64,000 nucleotides of DNA, taken from assembly GCA_910585045.1 (NCBI GenBank), contig CAJUCD010000004.1:55715-119714 (forward strand), read 5' to 3'. The position numbers and the translations under genes were made by a program. The DNA is from an uncultured Bacilli bacterium. GTDB lineage: Bacteria; Bacillota_I; Bacilli_A; RF39; UBA660. The notes under the pieces were generated by a model that was not told the origin of the DNA, ran no database searches, and worked only from the letters and a program-made list of their open reading frames with translations. Shown here piece by piece: positions 18,310-28,211 of this stretch. The number at the start of each line of letters is the position of its first letter. Positions within the stretch are counted from its first letter, which is position 1.

Positions 18310-18334
18310 CTAGCACAATTCCAGTGCTTTTTTT
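18310..18334 (+). terminator. Terminator carrying the CTAGCACAATTCCAGT element (copy 1)
   Basis: AGCAC, loop AATTCCA, GTGCT then seven T. The 16-bp core CTAGCACAATTCCAGT recurs exactly at 38937 and as a variant at 19501, each time shortly upstream of a gene of the phage-like module. Confidence 0.75.
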
Positions 18335-18424
18335 CATATCTATAAATATATGCATAATATTAATACACTTAATATCCTTAAAAAATTTTTATGCATATAA
18401 AACCATATATAGGAGGTGAATAAA

Positions 18425-19075
18425 ATGAATAATAATATAACTGATAAAGTATTTACAGAAGTAGATGAAAACATAAATTTAGAAGTAAATAATATTACTG
18501 CAACTTGTATTAATTCTAAAAATAATAGTTTTAGTTTAGATAGTGAAGGTAATTTAATTGTAAACAGTATAACTTCTAAAAACAATCAAGAATCAAATCT
18601 AGATTTTAATAGTATTTATCCTATTGGTTCTATTTATTTAAGCGTAAGTAATACTAATCCAAATAGATATTTTGGTGGGGTATGGGAACAAATAAGTGGC
18701 TATTATTTATATGCTGGCTCATCTGTTGGAACAGGTGGTAGTACAGTATCAGGAGCTACAAGTCTAACTATTGATCAAATGCCATCTCATACACACTACA
18801 TTCCATCATTATCTGGCGCCTCAGATACTAGAGGAGAACACTCTCATCAAATTGGTGCTGATTTTGATGGCGCAGGTGGCGGAGCACGTTACACAGTACA
18901 CTCAAGAGGTGTTGATGGAGCAGGTTACTTAAAGCCTACTAATATAGCAGGAAGTCATAGTCATAATATTTCAACTGTAGCCACTTATAGTGGTTCTATA
19001 GGTGGAAATGCCTCACATACTCATACTATAAATCCTCCATACTTTAACGTATTTGTTTGGAAAAGAATTTCATAG
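18425..19075 (+). CDS. Phage tail/baseplate-like protein (Gp10 C-terminal/collar-like domain)
   Basis: A 216-residue protein. The segment IYPIGSIYLSVSNTNPNRYF with GGVWEQI, followed by a Gly-rich region, MPSHTHY, GEHSHQI, GSHSHN and ASHTHTI, and ending PPYFNVFVWKRIS, is typical of phage baseplate Gp10-type and tail-collar domains, where paired histidines bind metal. The N-terminal 55 residues carry no recognisable domain. An optimal AGGAGGTGA at 18411-18419 fixes the ATG at 18425. It opens the phage-like module and has a terminator of its own. A tail fibre tip or secreted adhesin are possible roles. Confidence 0.75.
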   Translation: MNNNITDKVFTEVDENINLEVNNITATCINSKNNSFSLDSEGNLIVNSITSKNNQESNLDFNSIYPIGSIYLSVSNTNPNRYFGGVWEQISGYYLYAGSSVGTGGSTVSGATSLTIDQMPSHTHYIPSLSGASDTRGEHSHQIGADFDGAGGGARYTVHSRGVDGAGYLKPTNIAGSHSHNISTVATYSGSIGGNASHTHTINPPYFNVFVWKRIS

Positions 19076-19099
19076 AAGCATCATTTTGATGCTTTTTCT
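19076..19099 (+). terminator. Intrinsic terminator
   Basis: AGCATC, loop ATTTT, GATGCT followed by a T-run, directly after the tail-like gene. Confidence 0.7.
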
Positions 19100-19162
19100 G
19101 TGTTTTAGTAAAGCCTCTATTTTTAATAATCCATAAGCTATAAATAAGAAGGGAGGAAATAT

Positions 19163-19498
19163 ATGAAAAACTTTAAAAGTTATATTGAAACTAAAAAAGA
19201 ATTAGAATTAATTAAATTAAATTTAGAGGCTCTAACTAAAAAAGAAAAATATATTTTAAAAGAAAAAGAAGAACTATTAATATTAGAACAAGAATTAGAT
19301 AATACTTTAACTAAAATTGAAAATAGCTTAAAAAACTTAAAAGGGATTGAAAAAGAACTATTATATGAATTATTAATAAAAGGAAGAAAAGCTACTAGAG
19401 CAGTTGAGATAGTAGCATTTAAAAACGATTTAGATTCATCTACTATTTGGAAAGGCTATTATCCTAAGGTAAAAAAAATCATGCAAAATTTAGAATAA
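19163..19498 (+). CDS. Small coiled-coil protein of the phage-like module
   Basis: A 111-residue, highly charged helical protein; residues 10-65 form a long Glu/Lys/Leu-rich coiled coil. The C-terminal LLYELLIKGRKATRAVEIVA and the following SSTIWKGYYPKVKKIM resemble the end of small phage regulators with a sigma-like helix-turn-helix, but I cannot name the family. It has a strong AGGGAGG ribosome binding site and sits between the tail-like gene and the rhs gene. Confidence 0.55.
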   Translation: MKNFKSYIETKKELELIKLNLEALTKKEKYILKEKEELLILEQELDNTLTKIENSLKNLKGIEKELLYELLIKGRKATRAVEIVAFKNDLDSSTIWKGYYPKVKKIMQNLE

Positions 19499-19500
19499 TT

Positions 19501-19552
19501 CTAGCGCATTTCCAGTAAATATCGTCATAAGATATAGTGAATTTCGAAATTC
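19501..19552 (+). promoter_or_regulatory. Variant CTAGCACAATTCCAGT element and palindrome upstream of rhs
   Basis: CTAGCGCATTTCCAGT (19501-19516) matches 14 of 16 bases of the element found before the tail-like and holin genes. A perfect 14-bp palindrome GAATTTCGAAATTC lies at 19539-19552, 36 bases before the rhs start, and may be an operator. Confidence 0.5.
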
Positions 19553-19587
19553 AATAATTCTTTTATAAGAAAGGGATGATAAAAAAT

Positions 19588-22500
19588 ATGAAAGAATTAA
19601 AAAATTTAAGAAAAAGAAATGAAAAACATTTCTTAAATAAAGATGGTACAATTAGTGCTTATCTTTATAATAATGATATTCACTATTTAAAAAATGGCGA
19701 GTATGAAGAAATAGATAATACCATCATTGATGGGGGATTATACTATTTAAATAAAAGTAATGCTTTTAAAGCTTATTTTCGTAAAGATTCTAGAAGTAAG
19801 ATTTTAGTAGATATTGAAAAAGAAAATTATTATTTAAAAGTATTATTAAAAAATAATAAAAATGAATTATTAAAACTAAAAAGAAAGGATAACAAAGTAA
19901 CATTTAATGAAGTAATAGAAAATATAGATATTGATTATCAAGTATTATCAAACAAGTTAAAAGAATCTATTATTTTAAAGAAATATAATCCAAATCAAAA
20001 GTCTTTAGACTTTAAAATAGAAACCAATTTAATATTAAATTTAAATGGTACTAAAATAGAAGCTAAAGACCAAGAAAACACTGTATTTATAATTGAAGCA
20101 CCATATATGTGGGATGCTACAAACAATTATAATTACAATATATTTTATGACTTAACAAAAATAAATAATACAACCTATAACTTAACATTAAATCTTGATA
20201 ATTATTGGTTAGAGAAAGCTATATATCCTGTTATTATTGACCCTACTATAGTAAATCCAAGTGAAAATGATTGGAATGTTTATGATACCTATATTAGTAG
20301 CGACTATCCAGAAAACAAATTTAATAATAGCGAAAGTTTATTTCTTGGAGTAAGTGAAGAAGGAGTTGACCGAATTTTATTAAAATTTTTACTCCCATCT
20401 ATTGGTACAGCATCAGAAGTAATAAATGCTAAATTCTATTTATATAATAAAACATCTTCGCCAGAGTATTATTCTCCTTTGGCAGCTATTCATGCTTTAA
20501 ATGCTCCATTTGATGAAACAACAGCAACATGGAACAATATGCATGATAAATATGAAAGCAGAATAGAATATTTTAGTCATATTGATAGAGGATTATTACC
20601 TGGTGATACTTTAAATGAATTTGATATAACAAACTTAGTTAAAAGATGGTATGCTGGAGAACCTAATTATGGCATTATGATTAAACATTATGATGAAACA
20701 TATAATGGAAAATATGATAAAGATAGATTCTATTCTAAAACATCAGATATGATAATAGATGAAAATGGTAATCCTATTAATGAACAAGCTCGTAGACCAG
20801 CTTTAGTTATTACTTATCGTAATTTAAATGGTTTAGAAGATTATATGTCATATAATACTCAAAGTTATACTGATGGTGCCAGTTATATTAATAATCTAAC
20901 AGGAAACTTAACTACTAGTTTTAATTTAAATGAAACAATTGGTGGTAAATATCCAATTAGTCTAAGTATGATTTATAATACCAATGATGTAGTTTTAAAT
21001 AAAGATATTGGTTATGGTATAGGATATAAATTAAATTTACATGAAACGTTAGAAGAAGTAGAAATAGATGGACTAGCATATTTAGAATATATAGATGCAG
21101 ATGGCACTATCCATTATTTTACTGAAAACTTAAATGATGAAGGAAACAAAATAGACAATGAGTATATAGATGAAGATGGTTTAGGACTAACTGCTACAAA
21201 AGATAATAATACTTATATTGTAACAGATAAAAATAATAATAAATATAAATATGTCTTAAATAATAATATTTACTATTTAACAGAATTAATAAATACTTCT
21301 AATGATAAAGTAACAATTATTTATAACAATGATAATAAAATAAATAAAATAATAGATGCTAATAATTCAGAAATAAATATTACTTATAACAGTAATAATA
21401 CCATAATTAAGAGTGCGTCTAAAACTACAACTATAACATATAGCAATAATCAAATAACTAGTATTACCACTAGAAATGGTACAACTAATTTTATTTATAA
21501 TAATAAATTAATAGAAAAAATTATAGATTTAAATGGTTTAAGTACAGTATTTTCTTATTATAATACTAGTCCATATAAAATAGAAAAAATAGTAGAATAT
21601 GGACTTGATAATGAAATAGGATCTTCCCTTAAGTTTGAATATGGCTTTATGGTTACTAGAGTCATAGATAATAAAGGAAGATATAATGTTTATTCATTTA
21701 ATGAGCAAGGTAATACAGTAGGAGTTACTAATTTAAATACTGAAGAAAACTTAAATAATGCCTATGGTAAGGGCTTAGTATACAATAGTGGTACTACATA
21801 TAAAGAAAAAGCTGATGGCACAATTTTTGAAAAAACAAGTAGGGCAGCTAATAGTTTATCTACTGAGATTTTACCAATTAAATATACTAAAAATTTATTT
21901 GATAATAGTAGTTTTGAAGAAGAAGGTGGGTTAGGTAGAACCACCCATTATCCTGGACGAACTAATGCTGAGGCCAGAAGTGGAGCATATTCTCTAGATT
22001 TAACTAAAGGCAGCAGTATCATAAGTTATGTCGAAGGAAATAAATGGTACACTTTTAGTGGTTATTTTAAAAATGAAGAAGAAATAGAACTTATTGCTAC
22101 TTCTCAAGCTTACGCCACAGGACCTTGTCATTTATATATAGGAGTTATTCCTAAAAATGAAAAATTCACTCGTTATAATTTTTCCTTCTTTATGCCCGAA
22201 AATAAAACTCAATTTGTACTAGATTTTAATACTTCTAAAAATGCTTATTTAGATGATATGCAATTAGAAGTTGGTAAAATAGCAAACTATTATAACTTAC
22301 TTTATAATGGCGATTTTAGTGATGGTCTTACTGGCTGGAATTTTACAGGAAATGCTAATGATGGTGATGGCCTTATTACTTTAGAAAATGGTATGAAAGC
22401 TTTAAAGGTTAATCCTAAACCAGAAACTGAAAAAATGCTATCTAGAGTTATTACTGGTATCAAAGGTGAGAAAACTACTACAGAATCAGGAATTGGCGAT

Positions 22501-25500
22501 ATGTATTATTTATCTTTCTGGTATAAAAACACTGGAATTATTAAGCCTAGTAACTATATGATGGGAGAAAATGGTGTCGCAGTTCTTCTTAACTTTGGTT
22601 ATACTGATGATTATGAATTCCCAGGATGTGCTATTCCAGTCGGAATAAATTCTAATAATAATGAATGGCAATTTTATTCTGTGCCATTTTATGCAGATAG
22701 TGCTGGTAATTATGAAAATTTATATTTTAATTTATTCTTTAGTGATAATGTTAATGAATTTTATATTACTAATATATCTTTAACTAAAGACATAGAACAA
22801 AACTATAATATTCAAAATTTTGATACAGGAAATTTAGATAGAACTATTAATTCTGATGAAACTGCAACAGAGTTCAAATATGATAAAAATAATCAGCTCA
22901 CTAGTATGTTTAATCCTAAAGGAAATAACTTTAAATTTGAATACGATAATAAAGTCTCTGACCGAGTATTAAAAGGAATATCTCCAACTGGTATATCCAA
23001 TGAACTTAAATATGATAACTTTGGTAATCCGATTAAAACCTTAATAAATAATGTTAATCCAGCATCAGAAATATTATCAGGTAAAGATTATCATATTAGA
23101 CTAAAAGGAACAGAGAAGTATTGGAATTGTGATTTTTTAAATAAAACGCTTAATTTAAAAGAAGATGATTGTAGTCATGATGCTTTTACTGTAACTAAAT
23201 TAGGCGATAATTACTATTTTCAAATTGCTAATCTATTTATAGATGGTGATGAGTCTAGTGTTAGATTTTTAAATGAAACAAGTGGTACAGAATTATTCGA
23301 ACTATATAAACAAGATAATGGTAGTTATAAAATAAGATCATATTTATATGAATTATATTTATGTAATAATAATGGCACCATAACCTTAAGTAATGATAAT
23401 ACCAAAGAAGAAGATATGCAATTCTATTTTGAAGACATCAATACTCCTTTATTTATTGAATCAAAAGCAGAATATACAGAAGATGGTAAGTTTTTAACTA
23501 AAACAATTGATGCTTTAGGAAAAGAAACAATTTATGATGTTAACCCTGTAAATGGCTTAACTAATAGTGTTACAGATGCCAATGAAGAAATAACTAACTA
23601 TACATATAATGATAAAGAACAAATAACCAAAGTTGAAAAAAATAATAAAGAAGTAAACTATACTTATAATAATGCTAATCTTTTATCCAATATTAATGTT
23701 GGGAATAAAGATTATAGCTTTACTTATGATAACTTCTTAAATACTAAAGAAGTGAGTATTAATAATCAAACATTAATGACTAATGAATTTGAACCTAATA
23801 ATGGCAACTTATCTAAATCAATTTATGGTAATGGTTCAACTATTATCTATACTTATGATGAATTAGATAGAATCAAAACTATTACTAATGACACTAAAAC
23901 ATATACTAATACTTATGATAATATAGGTAACTTAGCTAGAATTGAAGATAACATTACTAATTATTTATACTATTATGATTTATCTAATAGATTAAGTAAA
24001 TATGTTGATGAAGCAAATAATTATGAAATAGATTATGACTATGATTCTAATAATAATATAACTAAAAAAGATTATAAATTAAAACTATACCAAAACTTAT
24101 ATAATAAAGAAATAAATTTTGAATATAACAAAGATGATGCTATAACAAAAGTAACATTTGATGATAATAATTTAAATTATACTTACGATTATTTAGGAAG
24201 ATTAGTATCTAAAGACATAAATAATCATAATAGGATAGAATATCAATATATAAATCAAGGCCATAAAACTTCAACAGTTTTAAAATCCATGAAAATAAAT
24301 GATGATTTATATGAATATACTTATGATAACTTATATAATATTACCAATATATATCTAAATCACGAATTATTAAATCATTATGAATATGATAGTTTTAATC
24401 AATTAATAAGTGAAGATAATTATAAACTAAATAAAACTTATAAATATGAATATGACTTAGAAGGTAATATTCTAAGCAAAAAAGAATACGATATTAATTC
24501 AGAAAATCTCCTTAAAACTAATACTTATGAATATAATAATACTTCTTGGGAAGACCAATTAACTAAATTTAATAATGAGAGTATCACTTATGATGCTATA
24601 GGTAACCCCATAACTATAGGAACTAAAGAACTAACATGGATAAATGGTAGACAACTAAATACTTACAAAGATAATAACTTAGAAATAACTTATGATTATA
24701 ACAAAGATGGTATAAGAATAAGAAAAAATATAAATAATCAAATAACTAATTACTTTACAGAAGGTAATAAGATAATATTTGAAACAACTAATAAAAATAT
24801 GATATACTATATACGAGATGAAGAAGGAAGTTTAATAGGATTAAAGTATAATGATAAAGTATATTATTATATTAAAAATATGCAAGAAGATGTCATAGGC
24901 ATAACAGATGAAAACTTTAACAAGATAGTAGAATATGAATATGATTCATGGGGAAATATAATCACTATTAAAGATAATAATGGCAACATTATAACAGATG
25001 AATCTCACATAGGAATAATAAACCCCTTTAGATATAGAAGTTACTATTATGATAAAGAAACAAAGTTATATTATCTAAATAGTAGATACTATAATCCAGA
25101 GTGGGGAAGATTTATTAATGCTGATGGCATTATTGAGGATATAAATAATTATATATCTCTATATGTTTATAGTGTCAACAACCCTATTAAAATTATTGAT
25201 TATTCAGGTAAATCAAGTTCATCTATTTTAACATCTTTAGGGTTAACCTCTCAAAAACTTGTCGAATCAATAGTTAATGTAATTTACCAAGATAATCATA
25301 AAAAAAGTAAGATAAACTCAAATAACAAAAGTGCAGTTGATATAAAGCCTAGCAAATGGGTTTGTGAATATGGAGCAGGTAAAGGTGCAAGTGCTAAATT
25401 TAATTTTTTAGGCACTGAGGTAGGAGCAGGAAGCTATATGGATATCACAAAAGGTATTGACAGTACAGGCACATATTCAAAAATATCTGGAGTAGAATAT

Positions 25501-25800
25501 CAATTGAAATTAGGAGAATTGAGCATTGCAAACACATACGAAATGCAATACCCATTTCCAAAAGGTTTTTCATATTATGAATATGATCCATATAATGTTA
25601 AAAATATGTTAAGAAGTCCATATGTTGTAAAATCTGTTGAATCTTCGTTTTCAGCACGCAATTTTACAGGTTCTACTAATAGCAATAGCGGTACAGTTTT
25701 TCTTGGATTAGATGCTGAACTTCATGTAGGCATTGGAGGCCACATAAAATGTGGCTGGGATTCAGGTATTAAATTTAGAGATGCTTTATTGATATCATAA
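19588..25800 (+). CDS. Rhs/WapA-like polymorphic toxin with tip A
   Basis: A 2070-residue protein. Residues ~1-225 are a beta-rich domain ending in YPVIIDPTI; ~229-410 a DNRLRE-like module; ~770-1085 two jelly-roll modules of carbohydrate-binding type; a ricin-like stretch follows at ~1165-1290; then YD-type Rhs repeats lead to the core end GRFINAD near 1845 and the LYVYSVNNP motif. The last ~225 residues (tip A) are Gly-rich and unrecognised. Rhs proteins form a cocoon that carries a C-terminal toxin to rival cells. There is no signal peptide or membrane anchor, unlike WapA. I prefer the ATG at 19588, since the ATG at 19576 is too close to AAAGGG. The core end at 24772-25125 is repeated twice downstream with other tips. 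Confidence 0.9.
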   Translation: MKELKNLRKRNEKHFLNKDGTISAYLYNNDIHYLKNGEYEEIDNTIIDGGLYYLNKSNAFKAYFRKDSRSKILVDIEKENYYLKVLLKNNKNELLKLKRKDNKVTFNEVIENIDIDYQVLSNKLKESIILKKYNPNQKSLDFKIETNLILNLNGTKIEAKDQENTVFIIEAPYMWDATNNYNYNIFYDLTKINNTTYNLTLNLDNYWLEKAIYPVIIDPTIVNPSENDWNVYDTYISSDYPENKFNNSESLFLGVSEEGVDRILLKFLLPSIGTASEVINAKFYLYNKTSSPEYYSPLAAIHALNAPFDETTATWNNMHDKYESRIEYFSHIDRGLLPGDTLNEFDITNLVKRWYAGEPNYGIMIKHYDETYNGKYDKDRFYSKTSDMIIDENGNPINEQARRPALVITYRNLNGLEDYMSYNTQSYTDGASYINNLTGNLTTSFNLNETIGGKYPISLSMIYNTNDVVLNKDIGYGIGYKLNLHETLEEVEIDGLAYLEYIDADGTIHYFTENLNDEGNKIDNEYIDEDGLGLTATKDNNTYIVTDKNNNKYKYVLNNNIYYLTELINTSNDKVTIIYNNDNKINKIIDANNSEINITYNSNNTIIKSASKTTTITYSNNQITSITTRNGTTNFIYNNKLIEKIIDLNGLSTVFSYYNTSPYKIEKIVEYGLDNEIGSSLKFEYGFMVTRVIDNKGRYNVYSFNEQGNTVGVTNLNTEENLNNAYGKGLVYNSGTTYKEKADGTIFEKTSRAANSLSTEILPIKYTKNLFDNSSFEEEGGLGRTTHYPGRTNAEARSGAYSLDLTKGSSIISYVEGNKWYTFSGYFKNEEEIELIATSQAYATGPCHLYIGVIPKNEKFTRYNFSFFMPENKTQFVLDFNTSKNAYLDDMQLEVGKIANYYNLLYNGDFSDGLTGWNFTGNANDGDGLITLENGMKALKVNPKPETEKMLSRVITGIKGEKTTTESGIGDMYYLSFWYKNTGIIKPSNYMMGENGVAVLLNFGYTDDYEFPGCAIPVGINSNNNEWQFYSVPFYADSAGNYENLYFNLFFSDNVNEFYITNISLTKDIEQNYNIQNFDTGNLDRTINSDETATEFKYDKNNQLTSMFNPKGNNFKFEYDNKVSDRVLKGISPTGISNELKYDNFGNPIKTLINNVNPASEILSGKDYHIRLKGTEKYWNCDFLNKTLNLKEDDCSHDAFTVTKLGDNYYFQIANLFIDGDESSVRFLNETSGTELFELYKQDNGSYKIRSYLYELYLCNNNGTITLSNDNTKEEDMQFYFEDINTPLFIESKAEYTEDGKFLTKTIDALGKETIYDVNPVNGLTNSVTDANEEITNYTYNDKEQITKVEKNNKEVNYTYNNANLLSNINVGNKDYSFTYDNFLNTKEVSINNQTLMTNEFEPNNGNLSKSIYGNGSTIIYTYDELDRIKTITNDTKTYTNTYDNIGNLARIEDNITNYLYYYDLSNRLSKYVDEANNYEIDYDYDSNNNITKKDYKLKLYQNLYNKEINFEYNKDDAITKVTFDDNNLNYTYDYLGRLVSKDINNHNRIEYQYINQGHKTSTVLKSMKINDDLYEYTYDNLYNITNIYLNHELLNHYEYDSFNQLISEDNYKLNKTYKYEYDLEGNILSKKEYDINSENLLKTNTYEYNNTSWEDQLTKFNNESITYDAIGNPITIGTKELTWINGRQLNTYKDNNLEITYDYNKDGIRIRKNINNQITNYFTEGNKIIFETTNKNMIYYIRDEEGSLIGLKYNDKVYYYIKNMQEDVIGITDENFNKIVEYEYDSWGNIITIKDNNGNIITDESHIGIINPFRYRSYYYDKETKLYYLNSRYYNPEWGRFINADGIIEDINNYISLYVYSVNNPIKIIDYSGKSSSSILTSLGLTSQKLVESIVNVIYQDNHKKSKINSNNKSAVDIKPSKWVCEYGAGKGASAKFNFLGTEVGAGSYMDITKGIDSTGTYSKISGVEYQLKLGELSIANTYEMQYPFPKGFSYYEYDPYNVKNMLRSPYVVKSVESSFSARNFTGSTNSNSGTVFLGLDAELHVGIGGHIKCGWDSGIKFRDALLIS
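24772..25125 (+). repeat. Rhs core-end repeat, copy 1 (inside the full-length gene)
   Basis: This 354-bp segment is repeated at 26535-26888 and 28212-28565. By eye the three copies differ at a single base (GGGGAAGA here, GGGGTAGA in the others) up to the GCTGAT that ends GRFINAD. All tips diverge immediately after it. Confidence 0.95.
24779..24808 (+). promoter_or_regulatory. Promoter-like sequence inside the rhs core
   Basis: TTGAAA (24779-24784), 18-bp spacer, extended -10 TGATATACT with TATACT at 24803-24808. In the intact gene it lies within coding sequence upstream of tip and immunity gene. The same sequence recurs upstream of the orphan units. Confidence 0.5.
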
Positions 25801-25835
25801 TATTTTAATTGGTTGATTTTGAAGGGAGAAGATAT

Positions 25836-26486
25836 ATGCCACAAGTAAATATAGATAAAGAAATTAATATTGAATATTGTGCTACTATAATATTTCAATT
25901 AGCCTCAGAATCATATATTTTAACTTTATATAAATATGAAAGAAAATTTATGCTTTATGATAACTTATTTTGGCAGAAACTATTAATAGAACAGCAAAAC
26001 AGATTAAAAACAAGCAATTATAAGGATAAAAGTCGTGAAAATATTAACAAGTTAACAAATGAATTGTTGGAAAATTATATTTGCCCTGATCGGATTAAAG
26101 AATATTTGTATAACTGTTATAAAAAAAATAAAAAGCTAATAAAAAAAATAAATGCTATTGTAAACGAGTTTAATAGTAAATATGAAAATAACATGGAAAA
26201 CTATATTGAATTTATAAATAATATTGCAGACTCAACTACAATAAGTATAAAAAATATAGTTCCTAAAGGAATAGGAATTCTTGGTGTTCTTTCATATGGT
26301 AATATTCTTTTTGGAATGGATATGAATGAAATTAAAAAAGCTAAAAACAGAATAGAACAAGAAAAAAAACTAAAAAAAGATATGGAATTAAAGATAAACA
26401 AAGCAAGAGAAGAACTGTGTCAATGTATTATAAATAATTATCAAAGTTTCGCCAATGACATTTTAAATATATTAAGCAACAATTAA
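25836..26486 (+). CDS. Candidate immunity protein for Rhs tip A
   Basis: A 216-residue, Lys/Glu/Asn-rich, mainly helical protein without recognised family. One moderately hydrophobic stretch occurs near residue 150 (GIGILGVLSYGNILFG). I start it at the ATG at 25836 behind AAGGGAGAAG; an upstream TTG at 25809 would add nine residues. It lies 35 bp after the intact rhs gene and is followed by the first hairpin terminator of the array. That is the position of a cognate immunity gene, the basis for the call. Confidence 0.6.
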   Translation: MPQVNIDKEINIEYCATIIFQLASESYILTLYKYERKFMLYDNLFWQKLLIEQQNRLKTSNYKDKSRENINKLTNELLENYICPDRIKEYLYNCYKKNKKLIKKINAIVNEFNSKYENNMENYIEFINNIADSTTISIKNIVPKGIGILGVLSYGNILFGMDMNEIKKAKNRIEQEKKLKKDMELKINKAREELCQCIINNYQSFANDILNILSNN

Positions 26487-26520
26487 GCCTCAGATTAAAA
26501 TTATCTGAAGCTTTTTCTTT
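26487..26520 (+). terminator. Array terminator T1
   Basis: CTCAGAT...ATCTGAAG hairpin followed by CTTTTTCTTT. First of nine hairpins in the array, eight of them closely related in sequence. Confidence 0.75.
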
Positions 26521-26534
26521 ACAATGCAATTAGT

Positions 26535-26888
26535 ATAATATTTGAAACAACTAATAAAAATATGATATACTATATACGAGATGAAGAAGGAAGTTTAATA
26601 GGATTAAAGTATAATGATAAAGTATATTATTATATTAAAAATATGCAAGAAGATGTCATAGGCATAACAGATGAAAACTTTAACAAGATAGTAGAATATG
26701 AATATGATTCATGGGGAAATATAATCACTATTAAAGATAATAATGGCAACATTATAACAGATGAATCTCACATAGGAATAATAAACCCCTTTAGATATAG
26801 AAGTTACTATTATGATAAAGAAACAAAGTTATATTATCTAAATAGTAGATACTATAATCCAGAGTGGGGTAGATTTATTAATGCTGAT
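26535..26888 (+). repeat. Rhs core-end repeat, copy 2, with promoter-like start
   Basis: Matches 24772-25125 with one difference. TTGAAA (26542-26547) and TATACT (26566-26571) are preserved with an 18-bp spacer. The upstream part of the rhs gene is absent. Confidence 0.95.
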
Positions 26889-27485
26889 AGTGTAGTAAAT
26901 ATAGAGAAGCAAATTTTAGGATATAATATTTATATATATACAATGAACAATCCAATAAATAATTATGATAACAGGGGAAGCTTTTTCAAAAAGATTTGGA
27001 AGGCCACAAAGAATTTTGTTCGAAAAGTTATGTCTGAAATTATTGGCGTAAATAGACAAACTTCAAAAACAATTAATAAATATGAATTGCTACCTAAAAA
27101 TAATTTGGCTAATGTTACATACACTACATCACATAAGACAAAACCTAAATCAGATAAGATAATTAATTCCTACTTAAATGAAGAAGATGGAAAGATTGTT
27201 GGTAGTGGTATAAGTGTAGGGGCACTATCTGTTGATGCAACCCCTAAATCTATAGCAGTTTCGGCAGCTTTAAATCATACTAGTGCGACGTTAGGATTTG
27301 AATTTTATAACGACAATCCAATGATATTTTTTGCGGCATCTTATACAAATGATGAAGGTATTACAGGAGAGATAAAAATAGATATTAATGCATTTCTGAT
27401 TTTAGGATTTGCTATTAGTTGGAGTGCTGCAGGAGTAGTAGGTGGATTAGGTGCCAGCACGCCTGCTTTAATAGGAGCTATATGA
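26562..27485 (+). CDS. Orphan Rhs core end with toxin tip B
   Basis: An open frame of 307 residues. Residues 1-109 are the repeated core end, then the Rhs NNP motif (YIYTMNNPINNYDNRG), then about 170 residues of tip B. Tip B has a basic segment followed by a Gly/Ala-rich hydrophobic C-terminus (SWSAAGVVGGLGAS). I do not recognise the toxin class. The ATG lies within the repeat and has no ribosome binding site, so the cassette may be silent until recombined into the full-length gene. Alternatively it could be expressed from the promoter-like start. A small membrane protein gene follows 18 bp later. Confidence 0.7.
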   Translation: MIYYIRDEEGSLIGLKYNDKVYYYIKNMQEDVIGITDENFNKIVEYEYDSWGNIITIKDNNGNIITDESHIGIINPFRYRSYYYDKETKLYYLNSRYYNPEWGRFINADSVVNIEKQILGYNIYIYTMNNPINNYDNRGSFFKKIWKATKNFVRKVMSEIIGVNRQTSKTINKYELLPKNNLANVTYTTSHKTKPKSDKIINSYLNEEDGKIVGSGISVGALSVDATPKSIAVSAALNHTSATLGFEFYNDNPMIFFAASYTNDEGITGEIKIDINAFLILGFAISWSAAGVVGGLGASTPALIGAI

Positions 27486-27503
27486 TAAAAGGAGACTAAA
27501 GAT

Positions 27504-28076
27504 ATGTTAAAATTAATTATTATCACAATATGTATTGTATTATTATTTATAATAATATTAAAATATAAGCAAAAAAAGAATTCAAAAATATATATTAGAA
27601 TCTTATTTATACTTTTATTTATAGTAATAGTTTTTCCTATAGAAAATATAGGGAAGAAGTTTGAATCATTAGAAGAAGCATTTAAGTATTATTTTTCAGA
27701 CTATATAATAATTGATAAGCAAAAGCTTGGAGAAGAATATTTAGTTTTTTATGGAGATACTAATCATACTTTATCTTATGCAAAATTTAATAAAAAAAAT
27801 AACAAATGGAAATTATCCAGTTATATTTACGCTAATTTCAAAACTAAAATAGTATATAATAATGAATGTCTTATAACTGAATACTTTCCTAATAAAGAAA
27901 AAGTAGCATTGAATATTAAATGTGATATTAAAGATTCTGGTGAAAAAAATTATTATATTCAAAATTCAAAACTAGAAGAACTTAAAAAAGTGTCTTTTGA
28001 AAATAACACTTATTATGGTTTATTTAATAGAGGAGAATATATTTTAGTTAATAACGAAAAAATATATTTAGATTAA
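27504..28076 (+). CDS. Candidate immunity protein for tip B, membrane-anchored
   Basis: A 190-residue protein with two N-terminal membrane segments (about 3-21 and 32-46) and a C-terminal domain of about 140 residues, probably extracytoplasmic, of unknown fold. It has a strong AAAGGAGA ribosome binding site and lies 18 bp after tip B. A membrane location would suit protection from a membrane-active or surface-entering toxin. The call rests on position only. Confidence 0.55.
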   Translation: MLKLIIITICIVLLFIIILKYKQKKNSKIYIRILFILLFIVIVFPIENIGKKFESLEEAFKYYFSDYIIIDKQKLGEEYLVFYGDTNHTLSYAKFNKKNNKWKLSSYIYANFKTKIVYNNECLITEYFPNKEKVALNIKCDIKDSGEKNYYIQNSKLEELKKVSFENNTYYGLFNRGEYILVNNEKIYLD

Positions 28077-28099
28077 TTTATTAAGCCATTAAAACTTAT

Positions 28100-28159
28100 A
28101 GTGTAAATTAAAAAGAAATAAATAATGAAGATGGCACTTTAAAAGAGAAATATAAGTAA
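28100..28159 (+). pseudogene. 3' remnant of the KYYNEDGTLK family
   Basis: The short frame ends NNEDGTLKEKYK-stop, matching the C-termini of the genes at 30475 and 35275 (YYNEDGTLKDKYK). Nothing upstream of it is left. It is the fossil of a third family member. Confidence 0.6.
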
Positions 28160-28162
28160 AAC

Positions 28163-28196
28163 GAAGTTTCAGAGTAAAATCTGAAGCTTTTTCTTT
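28163..28196 (+). terminator. Array terminator T2
   Basis: TTTCAGA...TCTGAAG hairpin followed by CTTTTTCTTT, followed by ACAACGCAAG and core repeat copy 3. Confidence 0.75.
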
Positions 28197-28211
28197 ACAA
28201 CGCAAGTTAGT